Shown here one piece after another: positions 1 through 12,301 of a stretch of 64,000 nt of DNA. The position numbers and the translations under genes were made by a program. This stretch comes from Scenedesmus sp. ARA3 (Eukaryota; Chlorophyta; Chlorophyceae; Sphaeropleales; Scenedesmaceae), in contig RWJK01001312.1 in the NCBI GenBank assembly GCA_004335835.1, positions 1 to 64,000 on the forward strand. Direction: 5' to 3'. The notes below the pieces were generated by a model. It worked only from the letters and a program-made list of their open reading frames with translations, was not told where the DNA came from and ran no database searches. The stretch's first letter is position 1. Each line of letters opens with the position of its first letter.

Positions 1-88
1 ACCGCCTCCAAGCCGGGTTCGAACTCAGGACCTCGGGGCTGCGAGCCAGGTGACATACACCCCTCAGCTAAACCACCCCGCCCTTCTC
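1..88 (-). repeat. tRNA-derived SINE-like element, cut by window edge
   Basis: Read on the minus strand, this stretch has both internal RNA polymerase III promoter boxes in tRNA order. An A-box-like TGGTTTAGCTGAGGGG lies near 61-76, and a B box GAGTTCGAACCC lies at 15-26. The T-stem does not pair as in a working tRNA, so a tRNA-derived short interspersed element or a tRNA relic is more likely than a functional tRNA. The element runs off the window at position 1. Confidence 0.5.
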
Positions 89-247
89 AAGCTACCAACT
101 GTAACGAGGGAAAACTGGATGTCATAGGAGGGATCGGACCCCGTTACACGTTTGGCTAGTTGGGAGCGTGCAACAGCTGCCATTTGTGGTCTGACAGTGC
201 CTACGATTTGCATGCAGCGGTGGCAGAGGCCATATATGAGAGGATAG

Positions 248-305
248 TTACATGTGGGTCCTGGCACCATCTTGGATGGTATGAGCCACAACAGGTTGAA
301 CACAA
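248..305. repeat. Dispersed repeat with hairpin, copy 1
   Basis: About 50 bases here match 51936-51990 in the same orientation with a handful of differences. The core contains a small inverted repeat (CCATC, two bases, GATGG). The second copy sits in an intron of a secreted LRR-like gene, so this is an interspersed repeat, not a coding domain. Confidence 0.55.
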
Positions 306-660
306 GTCTGAGACCAGAAAAGGAGAGTGAGCACCGTAAAACACACTGTACACGCTTGAGCACCAAATCTCTCATGTTGTATCCAGAGACGTCTTACTGC
401 GGTGCGCAACGGCACCCCACCTCACCGGCAGCTTGCTCTAAGTGCAAACCACACCAACAGAGCAACAATGTGCAGTAGGTGGAGGTCCAGTTCTTCACCG
501 CACAAGCAACAACCATCACCCATTGCACGTGTACAGTACACCTTACAGCATATTTTGTAATATGCAAGCTAAGGAACAACGTGCATGTCCAACGCTTATA
601 CCATTCCATGACTTGTCTGTGTTGTGTATCCTCTGTCTCTGTAAAACCTGCAAGTGGTTG

Positions 661-3287
661 TGAGCTGCTCTGATCAACCACAACCACAGGCAAACAGCAA
701 CGGTTGGCAGGGCTGCGGCACAGCCTTGGCAGGCACCTGCACTGCTGATTGTGCAACAGGCTTCACGGGCAGCTACAGAGCCACCTGCACAACCTCTGGC
801 ATATGGTCAGTTGTTGGCAGCTGCCAAGCAGGTGAGGTGGTATCCAAAGTGTTCAGTCTGATTGTTGTCGTGTACTCATCTGAGGCGTGGGATTTCCCGA
901 TGGTCTGGCTCGCCGGTGCTGTGCACTTGTTTCTTGCAGGGCTCGAGTTTGGCTGTGTTGATCGTGTGGCTGTACATTTTCTTGCTGTCATCAATTAGGC
1001 TCATCTGCGTATGTGGTTCTACAGTTGGTTAAGGTTGAGAGTATTGTACGGCTCTTGTGCAGCACTCAGTGACTGTGGGGGCTGTGAATCAGGCATACTT
1101 GGCAGCTGTGTAGGTAGATGCATGGCCAGGATGAATCATAACATCTGCAGAGTTTGCAAGCATACGTCAGCCTTATGGCAAGGTGAGCAGAATGTGCCGC
1201 ACATTCTCCTGGCAAGAGAATCACGTTTTATGTAATGTAATGTAATGGAATGTTTTCACATTTGCAGGATGTCTAACTTGTGTTTATGGCGGTATTGTCA
1301 AGGTTTAAGAGAGGGGGTTTCAGGTCTCCTACTGCACAAATTGCTGATGGCCTACAATCTTCACTGCTGCCCGGCTGCTCCTAGGCCCATGTCCTCCCAA
1401 ATGGAATTACTATGGAGCGGGTGCGGGAGGCTTCTACTGTGACAACCTCGTAGTTGGCTCCACATGCTCCGGCTACGCTTGTGCCATCGATACCAACCCC
1501 GACCCCCGGGGCCTCCTTAGGTGCTCCCAGATCACCAGCCTATGCACTGGTGGCAATGTACCATATGGCTTCTATGCCGGTAAGAGTACCAGCAATTGAG
1601 CAAGTAACATGTGCATCCTTCAGCAATCTGCTTTACGACATTTATCCACTGCACAGCTAGCACGTTCACAACATCACAACGGGAGATGCACCTTGCAAGC
1701 ATGAGCTCATTATTGGTCAGCGCTGATGACCAACTGGGCAGTGCTGCCTCAACAATTCTCAGAATTTGTGGTTTCGCTGAAACACAGCATGTGCAGGCCA
1801 GCTGGTCATCTGTTTTCCCGACCATCATACAATGCTGCTTTGATATGTGGTTTTTAGTTGTTGTTATCACGGTTACTCTCACTTGCAAGTATCAGTTGAA
1901 TGCCTTGTACCACCGCTGCTTGTTTATTACAAACCATGCTCATGCTATTGGTACATGCACGTGTGACGCTTGCAGGAGGGTTCTGTTGCAGATCCGCAGC
2001 TGCACTTGGCACGACGGCTGGGTTCCCCAACGAATGCATTCCTCCTAGTTCAGCAATCTGCGTTGCTTCCATCAATAACTCACTTCAAGGACATGGCTAC
2101 GTAGCCAGCAGTATACTGCTCAGGTGTGAGGTGGTGTGGTGTGCTGCACTTGCTGGCCTAGTAGGCTTCAGTATGGTTGGTGAAGCTAGAACCAATCAAG
2201 AAGCGTGTTCCGTTGGTGGGTGCTCTGGCAAAAATTATGGTGGCATACTATGTTGTATCAACCTCTCACAACAGTTTTGTGATGATATCATAGGCCTTCT
2301 TATGATGCGCGGCCTGCCTTCATGCAAGCACATGCACACTAATCACATCATTATATGTTGATGATCCAAAATGCAGATTGCTTTGCTCTTTAGGCAGAGT
2401 TCACTGAATACCAAGATACTGATTAAGCATTTGCTTCTGGTGCTGTTCTAGGAGGGGGTCCTCTGGCCTGCCCCCCCAAATGGAGTGCTTACGGCCGCGC
2501 CGCGGGCGGCTTCTGCTGTGACAAGCTCAAGGACGGCAATATTTGCACCGGCTTCACATGTGCCGTTGATAGCAACTCCAACCCTGAAGGCCACCCCAAG
2601 TGCTCTGTCATCAACAGCAAGTGCACTGGCGGCGCTGTACCTTATGGCTTCTATAATGGTGGGGACACGATCACTCAATCACCAAACTACATATTTGTTG
2701 ACAATGCATCAAGCCATTAATCACTTATGCCGATTCAGCCTAGGCCAATATGCGCACATATCATAGCAATGTGGCATCGCTCAAAGCGGTCACTGTCAGT
2801 GCTATTGTCGGTTTTCGCTGCTTGGTAGCAGCAATTGATACAGGATCACTGTGCCATCACCACCCATAGCCGACACACAGGCTGAAAGGAGGGAGGGGGT
2901 GCTGCCGTGGAAGCAGCATTACCCTGGCGGAAATATGACATGCTGCGTGGCCACCGCGTGGTTTGACAACACACCGCACTATCATGATGCTACATGTAGC
3001 ATTATACTGGACTGTACAGTACAGCTCGCATGTACGGCGGCCGCACGCTGCCCGAGTTGGTGATGATGCAGGCATGCTGATTGGTGTACACCAACATGTT
3101 GTGGCGTACAACACTCATTCCTGTGCAGAAATCACACACACATCACATGGGTGTCACACTTGCAGGAGGCTTCTGTTGCAGCTCCTCTGCTGCACTGGTG
3201 ACGACGCCTGGGTACCCCAACATATGCAGCGGCACAGTCTGTGCTGTTCTTGGCAATCCCATGCCCCAGCAAAACCGATACTGCTAA
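661..3287 (+). CDS. Modular cysteine-rich, probably secreted protein (exons only, 5' end not found)
   Basis: At least four exons fit together in phase 1. The first ends at 831 and encodes a CCP/sushi-like piece (GWQGCGTALAG, then TCTADCATGF). The others are 1385-1579, 2452-2658 and 3166-3287, the last ending in TAA. A further exon, 1976-2123, is similar to the last one. Exons 1385-1579 and 2452-2658 encode the same roughly 65-residue module: it opens CPPKW, has GGF.CD and CAxD motifs and closes CTGGxVPYGFYxG. Exons 1976-2123 and 3166-3287 share a smaller GGFCC module. Intervals between modules are ordinary introns with ctag/cag acceptors and GTAAG or GTGGG donors. No signal peptide exon was located and the order in which 1976-2123 is used is unclear, because its end phase does not match the next exon. 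The dense, regular cysteines suggest an extracellular disulphide-rich protein. I recognise no named family for the 65-residue module. Confidence 0.5.
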
Positions 3288-3694
3288 GGTGAGGCTGCAC
3301 TTACATCCGTATTCTGAGAGCTAGGCCAACATGGGGCAACCCCAACCCCAAGTATGAAAGTGGTGTTGCAGCCATGAAGCTTGAGGCCTCGCTAAACCTT
3401 GAAACAAGCCTTCACCATAACTTCACCATAACTTCCAGGCAAATATTCAGCCATCCCATCCCATAAGCTATTCCTCCCTAGATGGTGACTTTTCGGTGAT
3501 CACCTCACATGTGAGGAGAGGCCTGCCAACAGTATAAACACATCAGTCCTTAGCGTGTACCTTCCACAACAATTGCGCGAACACCGTGTTCATCGAATGG
3601 TGGATGCTGCTGCTGCTTGCAGGTGTTGGCGGGCGGGCGTCACAACATGCAGAGGGTGCGCCTTGCTAAATTTCCTTCAAGGATATTGCGCTGA

Positions 3695-4108
3695 GCACGG
3701 ACACCATCTGTGTGGTCACCACAACTGTTGCAAAATGGCATCGTTGTATGCCCTGGATTTAACTATGCCGACCAACTTGGCACCAACAAGACAAACATCT
3801 ACCCACCAACTTTTACCCCAGCTACTGCTGTGCATGGCGTCAATGTCAGCAGTGTGGGGGGCAATTGGGTGAATAGGTGTATGCTCGCAGCTCCTGCTCA
3901 TCGTGACACGGTCTACTGCGATGGCAACAATCATCGTGGCCAGCTGGGAAGCGGCAGGAATGACAGCTCAACTGTTCCTGTGCAGGGGCTGCAGCAGTCG
4001 CCGCCCATCGCTCAACTTGCTCTGTTTCCTGGTTTTGCATGCTTGATCTATGCTGGGCCTGGCAGCAACAACTCAATGCAATGCTCGGGCAGTCCAACTG
4101 CCAATTTG
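3695..4108 (+). CDS. RCC1-like beta-propeller repeat fragment
   Basis: An open stretch carries RCC1-type repeats. One is centred on a YCDGNNHRGQLGSG motif, the counterpart of the usual W-G-x-N-x-x-G-Q-L-G signature. Another, partial, has ADQLGTN. RCC1 repeats normally come in sevens and form a propeller, and only about two can be seen. The piece has no start codon of its own, and the frame closes at a weak donor (GTCAGG at 4109) or at a stop at 4168. It may be a further exon of the Cys-rich gene just upstream, or a remnant of a separate gene. Confidence 0.45.
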
Positions 4109-6226
4109 GTCAGGCCTGATCATGATGCATGTAGATGGGGTTGTTTCATTGGCATTGGGTGCTTATGATGCCTATGCCTTTTTTCAGCACCAGCACACAT
4201 GTACATGTAGCATACAATGCCCCATAGAGGCCGGTGAATTGCCAGGCCTGAGCGATGTTGGCAACAGTGTTAGGACATAGATTTGGTGTGCAATTGTCCA
4301 TGGTTCAGACAGATGCAGAAGTTGTGCGGCAGCATTGGGACTGTCCCATGTCGAGGGAAATGTTATTACACCACGGGACGCGTATGCGGGCCCGTGGGCT
4401 GCTTATATTATGAGGTCTGGTTGCTCGACCGCACCAGCTTTCATCACCGGTTGTCTGGGTCAGTCACCCTCCCAGACCAAGGCGGCACGCCGGGCATTAC
4501 TTAGGTTGCATGGGTTACAGTTGCGTGGATAGGGCCAGGTTTCAAACAAGCAGGCTGCAATGTGTGGTTGTGGATCACACAGCTGATCTTGTCACTATGT
4601 AGATACCATGTACATGGCACGCATTATGAGGCGATGAATTCAACTTCCATGTTGTTTGAATTGCGAATAATTGCCGCGCATGCGCTGTTTGTGCACATGC
4701 AAGTGTGGCTAATTTCTTTTTGTGGTCATACTGTCACGGCAACAGCCACACCAGCGGCCAAGCCAGCAGCTTATTGCAGTGGTTGAACTCTATGGCCGCA
4801 ACAGCGTGCACTGTCCAGCAGTGCGTATAGTCAGTTGGCTAGCTAGCGATATATAGCTATAGCTTGTACATTGTTTGTGCAGCAGCTCACCCTTGTATGG
4901 GTTGCGGTCTTGGAAATCATCACAAAATGCACAGCTTGATACTGTGCCACAAATAGTAGGCTTTGCTGAGTTGATGGGAAGGGTGGTGTGGTAGGGTTTT
5001 TGTACAGAGGACCCCATGCGTCATGTAGGGAGCATTAGGGCCCTGGACCAGCCTGTCCAAGGCATGCCTTGATAGCAATACTTGTTTACGGGGACAGGCC
5101 TGTCCCTAGGGATGGTGGATACACAGGGCGTAGGTGGGTTTGCATAGCTGGTTTTGTTCAGAGACCCTTGCGCGCAGTATGATAAGTGACGTCTCACTCC
5201 TGAGGCAATGGGGTGACAAGCAATGCGCTTTTAAAATGCATGTGTAGTATTAGTGCTGGGGCCAGGGTGCGCCGCAGCGCAGTTGATGCACTCTATATAA
5301 AGAAATTTGCCGATTGCATACATTACAAGCATTGAAGCACAATGCAACAACTCTTGAAGGCATGATCTTGGTTGTCACGTCAGGTGACCCAGGGTTGTGA
5401 CTGGCAAGTACGCTGGCGGATAGGCCAGTGTCATCAGCATCAATGTTATGTTGCCAGGTGATTGCAATTACTAGGCCATTGTAATAACCACATACTATAA
5501 GTAATAGCACGGTCACGTTGGCACCACGTTACTGCCTTGCACCTGCAATGCAGGACAGTGTGCTCAAACAACAACGTCACTGGTACAACGTTGCTGCAAC
5601 CAAAAGCCTTTATGGTGAAAGCTCATCGGCTTCACAACCGTTGCCTCAGTGAATGTTAACAGAATGACATGCAATGCCGCTGTCATTGAAGAACCATTGA
5701 GCTTTTGCATGACCATGTTGGTGTAGCTTACCAGCCCACAACAACGGCTATGTGACAGTGCACACATGCGACAGCAGTAGTGTGTGGCCCACTTACTACT
5801 ACAGCACGCCACCCCAGATCCTCTCACAAAGATTGTGGAGGTGTGCAAACATGGGCGCTGCCTAATCTGCTGCGGCTGATTCTGCAACAGCTAGTATTAT
5901 TGAATCTTCAGCCGGTGTGCATCCCAGTAACATGTAACCGGCAGCAGTGCCTTCTCCAATGGCCATGCCTAAGCAACATCACCAGCATCCCACAGTAGTG
6001 CACCACATATAGCTGATGTGTAATAACCACTGGCGAGCCCTGACCCGCATGAATCGGTTGCGTGCCCGCACGCCCAAAATGTCACATGTGCCCCCTCCCA
6101 CCCACACGCGTCAAACCAATAAGTGACCGAAGCGCGTCACAATTGTCACCCTACAACACAGCGCCTGCGTTGCATCTTCTTGCCCGCCTGCCAAGCTCAA
6201 GCAGTCGACAGCGTGGCCCCAAATTA
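4109..6226. other. No firm gene; one possible exon
   Basis: No gene can be closed here. The only peptide that looks non-random is at about 5730-5858 on the plus strand. It has an AG acceptor upstream and reads VTVHTCDSSSVW then a Tyr-rich stretch before a stop, and might be another extracellular exon of the upstream cluster. The rest shows no family I know. Confidence 0.3.
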
Positions 6227-6700
6227 TCACTTGGAATCCGTGTAGGGTGTGTCCAGGTTGATGCTGTCTCCCAGGCGCGCATACAGCTGTGTGCGCAGCT
6301 CACCCAGCTGCTGCTGGCCATCTGCATGACAACACAGCAGCAGCAGCGGCAGCAGCAGCAGCAGCAGCAGGAACGCAACACGCAGATTCGATCAGCCAGC
6401 ACCCAGCAGTGGGAGGCAGAACAGCGTCACCCTAGGCACATAGCACGGCATGACACAGCGCATAGAGCAGCATGCCTGGATGTAGTTCATGCTGTGATGG
6501 TAAGAAGCAGTGGTGCACAGCCTGAAATGGCAGTGCCACACAGACGCATGTCGGTCAGATGTAGTGCTTTTAACTGCCGTCGGTCGTTGCAATGTAGCAT
6601 GTAGCATAGCTGTGTTGGTCAATTGTGTCAGCACTCCCGCATGCACTTGCCCCATCACCCGTTGCATGCAACAGCTAACACATCTTCAACCTGCATGCGT

Positions 6701-6751
<51 letters not shown>

Positions 6752-8427
6752 ATGATCACAAGCTGCATCCAGACACTTTGAACCCAAATAAAAGGTGGAC
6801 GACACATTCTTCAGAGACCAATCAAAATTACTATAGGTGGTTGTGGTGATGGCGCCCGACATGATGAACTCAGCTGCTGGGTGCTGCCCCACCCAACCAC
6901 CAAACCTGCCCCCTGCCATTGGGCTATCTGCTCATGCTGTTATCTGCTCACACAGACACACAGACTTCATAGGTGTACACATGCACATCAGCATTGGCAG
7001 CGCTGACACCTCACTCGCATGCGCCCACCTGCCATCTGCTGCTCCAGCTGCCGTTTACTGTCTGCTTCTGCTGCTGCCATTTCAGACGAACACACAGCTA
7101 TCCTAGCTGTACATTTTGAACCCACATCGGACAGCGCTCAGTACCCCTCCGCCTACAAACACCTGCTGTCTGCTGCTCTGGCTGCCGTTGACTGTCTCCT
7201 TCTGCTGTGCACGCGCTCACACAAACACACAGCTAACCAAGCTGTACAGTGTAAACCAACGCTACAGAGCGCTCGGCATCCCCACTCGCTGCGCCCACCT
7301 GCCATCTGCTGATCCAGCTGCTTGTAGTGCTGCTGCGCCTCCTCAGTGAGTGCCTCCAACTTCTTCTCTGCTGTTGTCTTGTCGGTGCCCCAGAAGCACT
7401 CACCCATCCAACCACAGTACCTGCTTCCTGCCATCAACTGTCTGCTTCTGCTGCTGCATCTCCACACAAACACACAGACTTCATACACGTACACAAACGC
7501 CTCACCACCAAAGCACCAAGTTCCACAAGCTGCACCCACCTGCCATCTGCTGCTCCAGCTGCCTGTAGTGCTGCTGCGCCTCCTCAGTGAGCGCCTCAAG
7601 CTTCTCCTCTGCTGCTGTCTTGTCGATGCCCCAGAAGCACTCGCCCACGCGCATGCGCACCGGCTCGTCATCATCAGCCAGCATCAGCTCTGCTGAAGCA
7701 TCATCCAGGTTGTCCAGCAGCTTCTGTTGCCGGGCAGGGAGAGGACAGGAGCAACATGGCAGGTGGGTGCAGCTGTGTGGGTGCAGTTTGCAGGAGAAGA
7801 GAGGAGCAGAGTGGCGTTACAGGTGATGCAACAAAGCCAAGGCAGCATGAGCTCTGCTGAGGCATCTTTCAGGTTGTCCGGCGCCTTCCATTGCGGTGCA
7901 GGTTGTTCGCAGGAGAGGATAGGCGGAGAACAGCAGGGCAGTGCAGCACAGGTGATGCAACGGCAGCATCAGCAACAAGTGCGCAGTGCAGGAGTCTTGC
8001 GAGTGACAAGGCAGCTGTAGCGGTAGAGGATGAGAACACAAAGTAATTTAGGCTGTTGCTGGAGGATTTGTAGCTAGCTGCACTGCATGTGCTGCGGGCT
8101 GCAGGGTGCCCATGTGCTGCAGGTGTGTGCGCTGAGGTACAAGCATTACGCACGACGCGGCCCTTGCCTGCAGCACAGCTGCACTCTGCACATGATGCAT
8201 ACTTAGATCCATAGCATGCTTACCTTCTGTTCCTTCAACTGCTGCTCAATGTCCCCTAATCTTGAGTACAAGTTGCTGAACTTGTTGATGTTCTGCTGGT
8301 CCTCCCATGTCACTGACACTTTGGATGAGCCCTGCAAGCCATGATATGTACTTGATGTAAACCAGGACGATAAAGTAGTAATCCTGGCACGATGCTAGCG
8401 AGCAACCACGCTTACTGCGCTTGCCAT
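6227..8427 (-). CDS. PFDN4: Prefoldin subunit 4
   Basis: Four exons on the minus strand (8427-8416, 8331-8224, 7723-7540, 6321-6227) give 132 residues, close to the length of human PFDN4. Exon 1 encodes only Met-Ala-Ser-Ala, and all junctions are canonical and in phase. The N-terminal helix carries the family motif VTWEDQQNINKF. It is followed by LLDNLDDASAELMLADDDEP and then the second helix with EEAQQHYRQLEQQMA. The C terminus has the conserved QLYARLGDSINLD. Prefoldin is the cytosolic hexamer that hands nascent actin and tubulin to the CCT chaperonin, and subunit 4 is one of its four beta-type subunits. The last intron is unusual: it contains a diverged duplicate of the 3' half of exon 3 and shorter fragments of it. 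Confidence 0.93.
6335..6372. repeat. CAG microsatellite
   Basis: A run of CAG triplets, with one CGG interruption, lies in the last intron of the prefoldin gene. It reads CTG on the sense strand, just upstream of the exon 4 acceptor. Confidence 0.85.
6702..6751. repeat. TGC/GCA microsatellite
   Basis: About sixteen uninterrupted TGC triplets in the last intron of the prefoldin gene. This is one of the longest pure triplet runs in the window. Confidence 0.9.
7299..7405 (-). repeat. Partial duplicate of prefoldin exon 3 (3' half plus donor)
   Basis: This intronic stretch repeats the coding sequence from GECFWG to QQMAG of exon 3 with several substitutions (for example Asp for Glu and Lys for Arg), and it ends in an intact GTGGG donor. 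An AG lies upstream at 7421, but the phase it gives meets a stop, so this is a pseudo-exon. Shorter copies of the same exon end lie near 7027-7057 and 7160-7195. Confidence 0.8.
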
Positions 8428-8907
8428 GCTGCTGCTTCTGCTTGTATCTCCCGCCTCAACTGGGAATGCACGATCCGGCGTTGCACTACTTGGTTTCAAG
8501 AATTTGACGAACACGAAAGTGCTAGATCAGCTCTGACCGATGATCTGACTATATTGGCGCCACAGCAGCTTGTTCAGTATGAGCGTGGAATGGAACAGCA
8601 AGTACGTCACCGAGTACATAAAGCAACATGTGATATAAACTGTCATGAAAATGCGGGTGTTATATAGTCAGCAAGCCTGCCAGGCTACATCACCCTCTTC
8701 ACAGACGTGACAACTGCATGACATGTTACAGCACCTTCAAACCAGGATTTGCCCCACTGGCCGAGCCTCGATGCCCCAGGCACAGTTTGCACTGCAGGGC
8801 TCACAGACCTGCCTCACGTCACAAGTAACCTAAACTTGGCATGGCAACTCATGTCACGCTATACATAGAATACCCAAGTACCATGCAGCTGCCGCGGAAG
8901 CATGAAA

Positions 8908-11900
8908 TCACACAGCAACCACCTCCTCATAGTCCGTGTGGCCGGTTGCTGCTGCATGTGCCTTTGCTGCTTCCAGCCCCTGCGCCTGCTCGCCACAGCT
9001 GCCACACACCAGCAGCTGCTGGCCAGCCCCTGCCTCTGCGCCCCCTGCTGTGCCGTTGGCAGCAGCAGCAGCTGGCGATGGCCCGTTGGCTCCTGCTGCT
9101 TTCAACTTGCCGCTCTTGGCTGCCTTTGCTGCTGCCTTCTCTTCCTGCTTCTTCTGCTGCTGCTGCTCGTGGTGCGTTGTCTTGCCTTTCAGGTGCATCT
9201 TCACCTGCAGGATGATTGCAGCAGGGAGCCAAAAATAGACAACAGGCGTACACAGCAGGTCAGCCACAACAAGTTGGCCACGCAGCACCCAACATGCAAC
9301 ACCATACGCTCTCCTGCAGGAGCAGCCTACGGCACGCCCATCCCCTGCACCTTCCTGCAGCGATTACGCAGCATACACACTGCTGTCACTGCCCAGCGAC
9401 CAAAACCCTGCGCCAAGACGCGCCACAGCAGCAGAGGCAAACGCGGCCTGCCCACGATTGTCATATTGCCATACGAATGCCATCTAAAGCTGTCGTACAG
9501 GAGGCACATGGCCTGACTCTTGCGCAGCACCCACACGTACCAGCTGCTGTGCTGCCGCGAGGATCATCTTGCCGCGCCGCGTGCGGGGGTTGTACTCTGT
9601 TATGTCTGCATCCTGCTCTGCGCGTGGCGAGGCTGCAATGGCCAGCGCATCGTAGTGCACGCCGTTGTAGATGACCATCACCTGCTTGGTGTAGCCTGCG
9701 CAAAGGTGTGGCAGGCAATCACAAGAGTGTAGTGAGCAGCAAAAGGGCGTTGGCAGTGCATTAGACGGCAGGCGCTGGTGCACAACGTCGTAGATGATCA
9801 TCACTTGCTTGGTGCACCCTGTGCAGTGATGGCAGACAGACACAGGTATTGCAGCAGGCAGCAAAGAGACACAATGACAAGGTGGCGAGGATGAGGAGGA
9901 CCAACATAGGTCGCACTGTTGCCATGTGCAGACGTGCTCCAAACCCACACATGCACTGCATAGGGTGTGTGCGGTCATCGATGATATCAACAGGGAGAAG
10001 CGTGTGCACACTGTACTTCGAGTTGGCTTGCAGGACACTGTTTGCATAGCCGATGCCTGTCTGCGTCAGCACAACTGCCCCAGACGTCCAGCTACCCAGC
10101 AGCTCTGCTGCCTAGCACGGGGACACCACGAGACAGCAACAGCATCTGCGTTGGATCAACTACATCAGCAGGTGTGCCGCACCTTTTTCCTCCCCGAACA
10201 CGTGCAGCGCGCCTGTGGCCAGGTTCCAGGCAGCAATCTCCCGCCTAAATTGCGCTGCCAGGTTGGACGGCTCGATGTGCACTCGACATAACAGTCACTT
10301 GTATGGTTGGCCCATCTGCAGCAACCCCGTACAGCTCTGCTGCCAGCACACATGGCACGCAGAGCCGCCACCAGCTCGCACCAGCCAACACCACCACCGT
10401 TAAACAGACGCCGAACATCACCAACAACACAAGTGTGTGCCGCACCTTGCTCCTCCACAAACACGTGCAGCGCGCCAGTGGCCAAGTTCCAGGCAGCAAT
10501 CTCCTGCCTGTAATGCACTGCTAGGATGGAATGCTTGATGCATACCTGACATGACATGCAAGTTTGTAACCGCAACCCCTTCAGCAGCCCCCTTGGTGCT
10601 GCAGCCAGCACGGCACTCAAGGGCCACCATGCGCCAAGCAAAAGCACTGTCGCCAAACGTACACCACACCAGGCCAAAACAGGTGCCCACCTTCCTCCTC
10701 CCCAAACACGTGCAGTGCGCCAGTGGCCAGGTTCCAGGCAGCAATCTCCCGCCTGTAGTGTGCTGCCAGGATGGACAGCTCAATGCCGCCGCCCCAGTGA
10801 GCGGGGTAGGTGATCCAGTTGCAGTATGCCGCATTCTCCATGCCCAAAAACACGGGCGAGTACTTCTGCAAGGTGTTTGCAGCAGGCAGCAGGTGCACAG
10901 CGTTGCGGCAGATGGCATGTAAGCAATTATGAACCAGCTGCAGTACGCCGCATTCCCCACGCGCAGGACACAAGCATATGTTTCTATGGACTGTCCCTGA
11001 CAGCAAACTCCTGTGTGCGCATCTCACAGCAGCTGCAACCAGCATCCAAGCAGTCGATTACAAGTGACAGCCACAGGCACTTTGCACCCATGGATCACTG
11101 GACACCTCCCGCATAAAACAGTTTGGCTTCTACGTATTTCACAATTCAACCCTTATCCTATAGGCTGGTTTGGTTTTCAGATCGGCAGCCCCTTCTAGGT
11201 TGCTGAACAGGACCCACTGAGATACTCAATAACGTGAAACACGCCCCAGCGCACCTGGGGGTCGCTGGACACCTCCCTCGACACCACCTGCCGCAGAAAC
11301 GGCGCACGGTTGGTGCTGTGGTGCATGGTGTAGCCCACCGCGTTGAACAGGCAGCTGTTGTCAGCAGCGATCGGCCGCAGCATGACCACGGCTGAGCCGT
11401 CAGCCAGAGCTGCACAGCTGCGCGAGGGTTTTACCTTGCTGTTGGGCCCTGGGTTTAGGAGGGAGGGTGCTTGGGGTGCAGGAGTAGGAGGGTTGGCAGG
11501 TACTCATATGTTGTTGGTGGAAGGTGAGACGGCAAAAGGATTAGGCGACGGCGATCTCCACACAAGCTGGATTTGCAATAGCTGCTGTAGCACTGTACTG
11601 CGGCTGCTGCCTCGCTGCCGCTGTCCGGCTTTCTTTGCTGCAATCAGCACGGCCCGCGACTGCATGGGAGTTGCTTGGAGAGACAGTTGCCCTGTGGGTG
11701 ATCTCGCTTTTGCCTATCTGTCCATGGCAGACACAGCAGTAGCCTTGCATAACATAAGCTATTGGCTGCTGTTGCCGCAGCTAGGCTTCTCCTGTCGCTC
11801 CAGATGTGTGTCAACCCTATGCTCCACATGTGCCTGCGAATGCCGCTGCTGCTGCTGCCGGCCTGTTGTGCTACTCTGATACTGATGCTGCAGCCATGCC

Positions 11901-12301
11901 AGCAGCCTCTCTCACCTGGCGTGGTTGGCACAGGCTGCTTCTTGCTTTTGCTGGCTTTACTGCTGCTGGCACCAGCCGTTGCTGCTGCCGCATCCGACTG
12001 CTGCACACTGCCACCGTGCGTTTGTCTGCCGCTCCGTCGTTTGCCTTTTTTGAGCAACGCAAGCAGCGCAGCAGCGATGCCTACTGCTGCCAGACCTGCT
12101 GCTGCGCCTGCAGCAACTGCTGGATTGCTGCTGATGCTAGAGGCGACAGAGTCTAGCCATGACTTGTTGCTGACATTGCTGCTGCTGTTGCTACTGCTGC
12201 TGCTACTGCTGCGTGATGCTGCTTTGCTAAGGTCTACTGCTGCTTCCGACTCAGCGGAAGACTCCTCTGCGTCCTGCTGCTGCTGTGCTGCGCTTGGCTG
12301 C
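8908..12301 (-). CDS. OTU-family deubiquitinase, OTU2/YOD1 (OTU1) type
   Basis: Exons 12301-11916, 11409-11255, 10865-10691, 9695-9533 and 9204-8908 agree in phase. The OTU core begins with the cysteine box ADNSCLFNAVGY, the catalytic Cys being in NSCLF. It continues through KYSPVFLG and GGGIELSILAAHYRREIAAW to the histidine box VIYNGVHYDALA. The C terminus carries the YOD1/OTU1-type C2H2 zinc finger: CGSCGE, then HAAATGH and YEEV. Such enzymes act with Cdc48/p97 in ER-associated degradation. The first exon found here is Ser/Ala-rich and encodes a hydrophobic segment (about 12050-12135) followed by KKGKRR, suggesting a membrane anchor not usual for the family. The true start was not resolved; 12338-12740 may hold an earlier exon. 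Two introns carry duplicated exon ends. Confidence 0.85.
9771..9828 (-). repeat. Partial duplicate of the OTU histidine-box exon
   Basis: This stretch repeats the start of exon 9695-9533. It reads CTKQVMIIYDVVH where the real exon reads YTKQVMVIYNGVH, and it keeps an AG acceptor. It lies upstream of the real exon in transcription. The catalytic-box context is damaged and the downstream frame is unrelated, so it is a decayed head copy. Confidence 0.75.
10183..10270 (-). repeat. Partial duplicate of the OTU core exon, copy 2
   Basis: This repeats the 3' end of exon 10865-10691, with REIAAWNLATGALHVFGEE recognisable, and ends in a GTGCG donor. It lies downstream of the real exon in the following intron. 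Sequence upstream of the copied part is unrelated. Confidence 0.8.
10446..10535 (-). repeat. Partial duplicate of the OTU core exon, copy 1
   Basis: This is a second tail copy of exon 10865-10691. It starts around SILAVHY, continues REIAAW-like as QEIAAWNLATGALHVF, and ends in a GTGCG donor. With 10183-10270 it makes a three-rung ladder of the same exon end. Confidence 0.8.

Noticed and set aside
7299..7420. Duplicated prefoldin exon as a genuine alternative exon
   Set aside because: Entering at the only nearby acceptor puts the copied codons out of phase with both exon 2 and exon 3 and meets a stop, so it is treated as a pseudo-exon.
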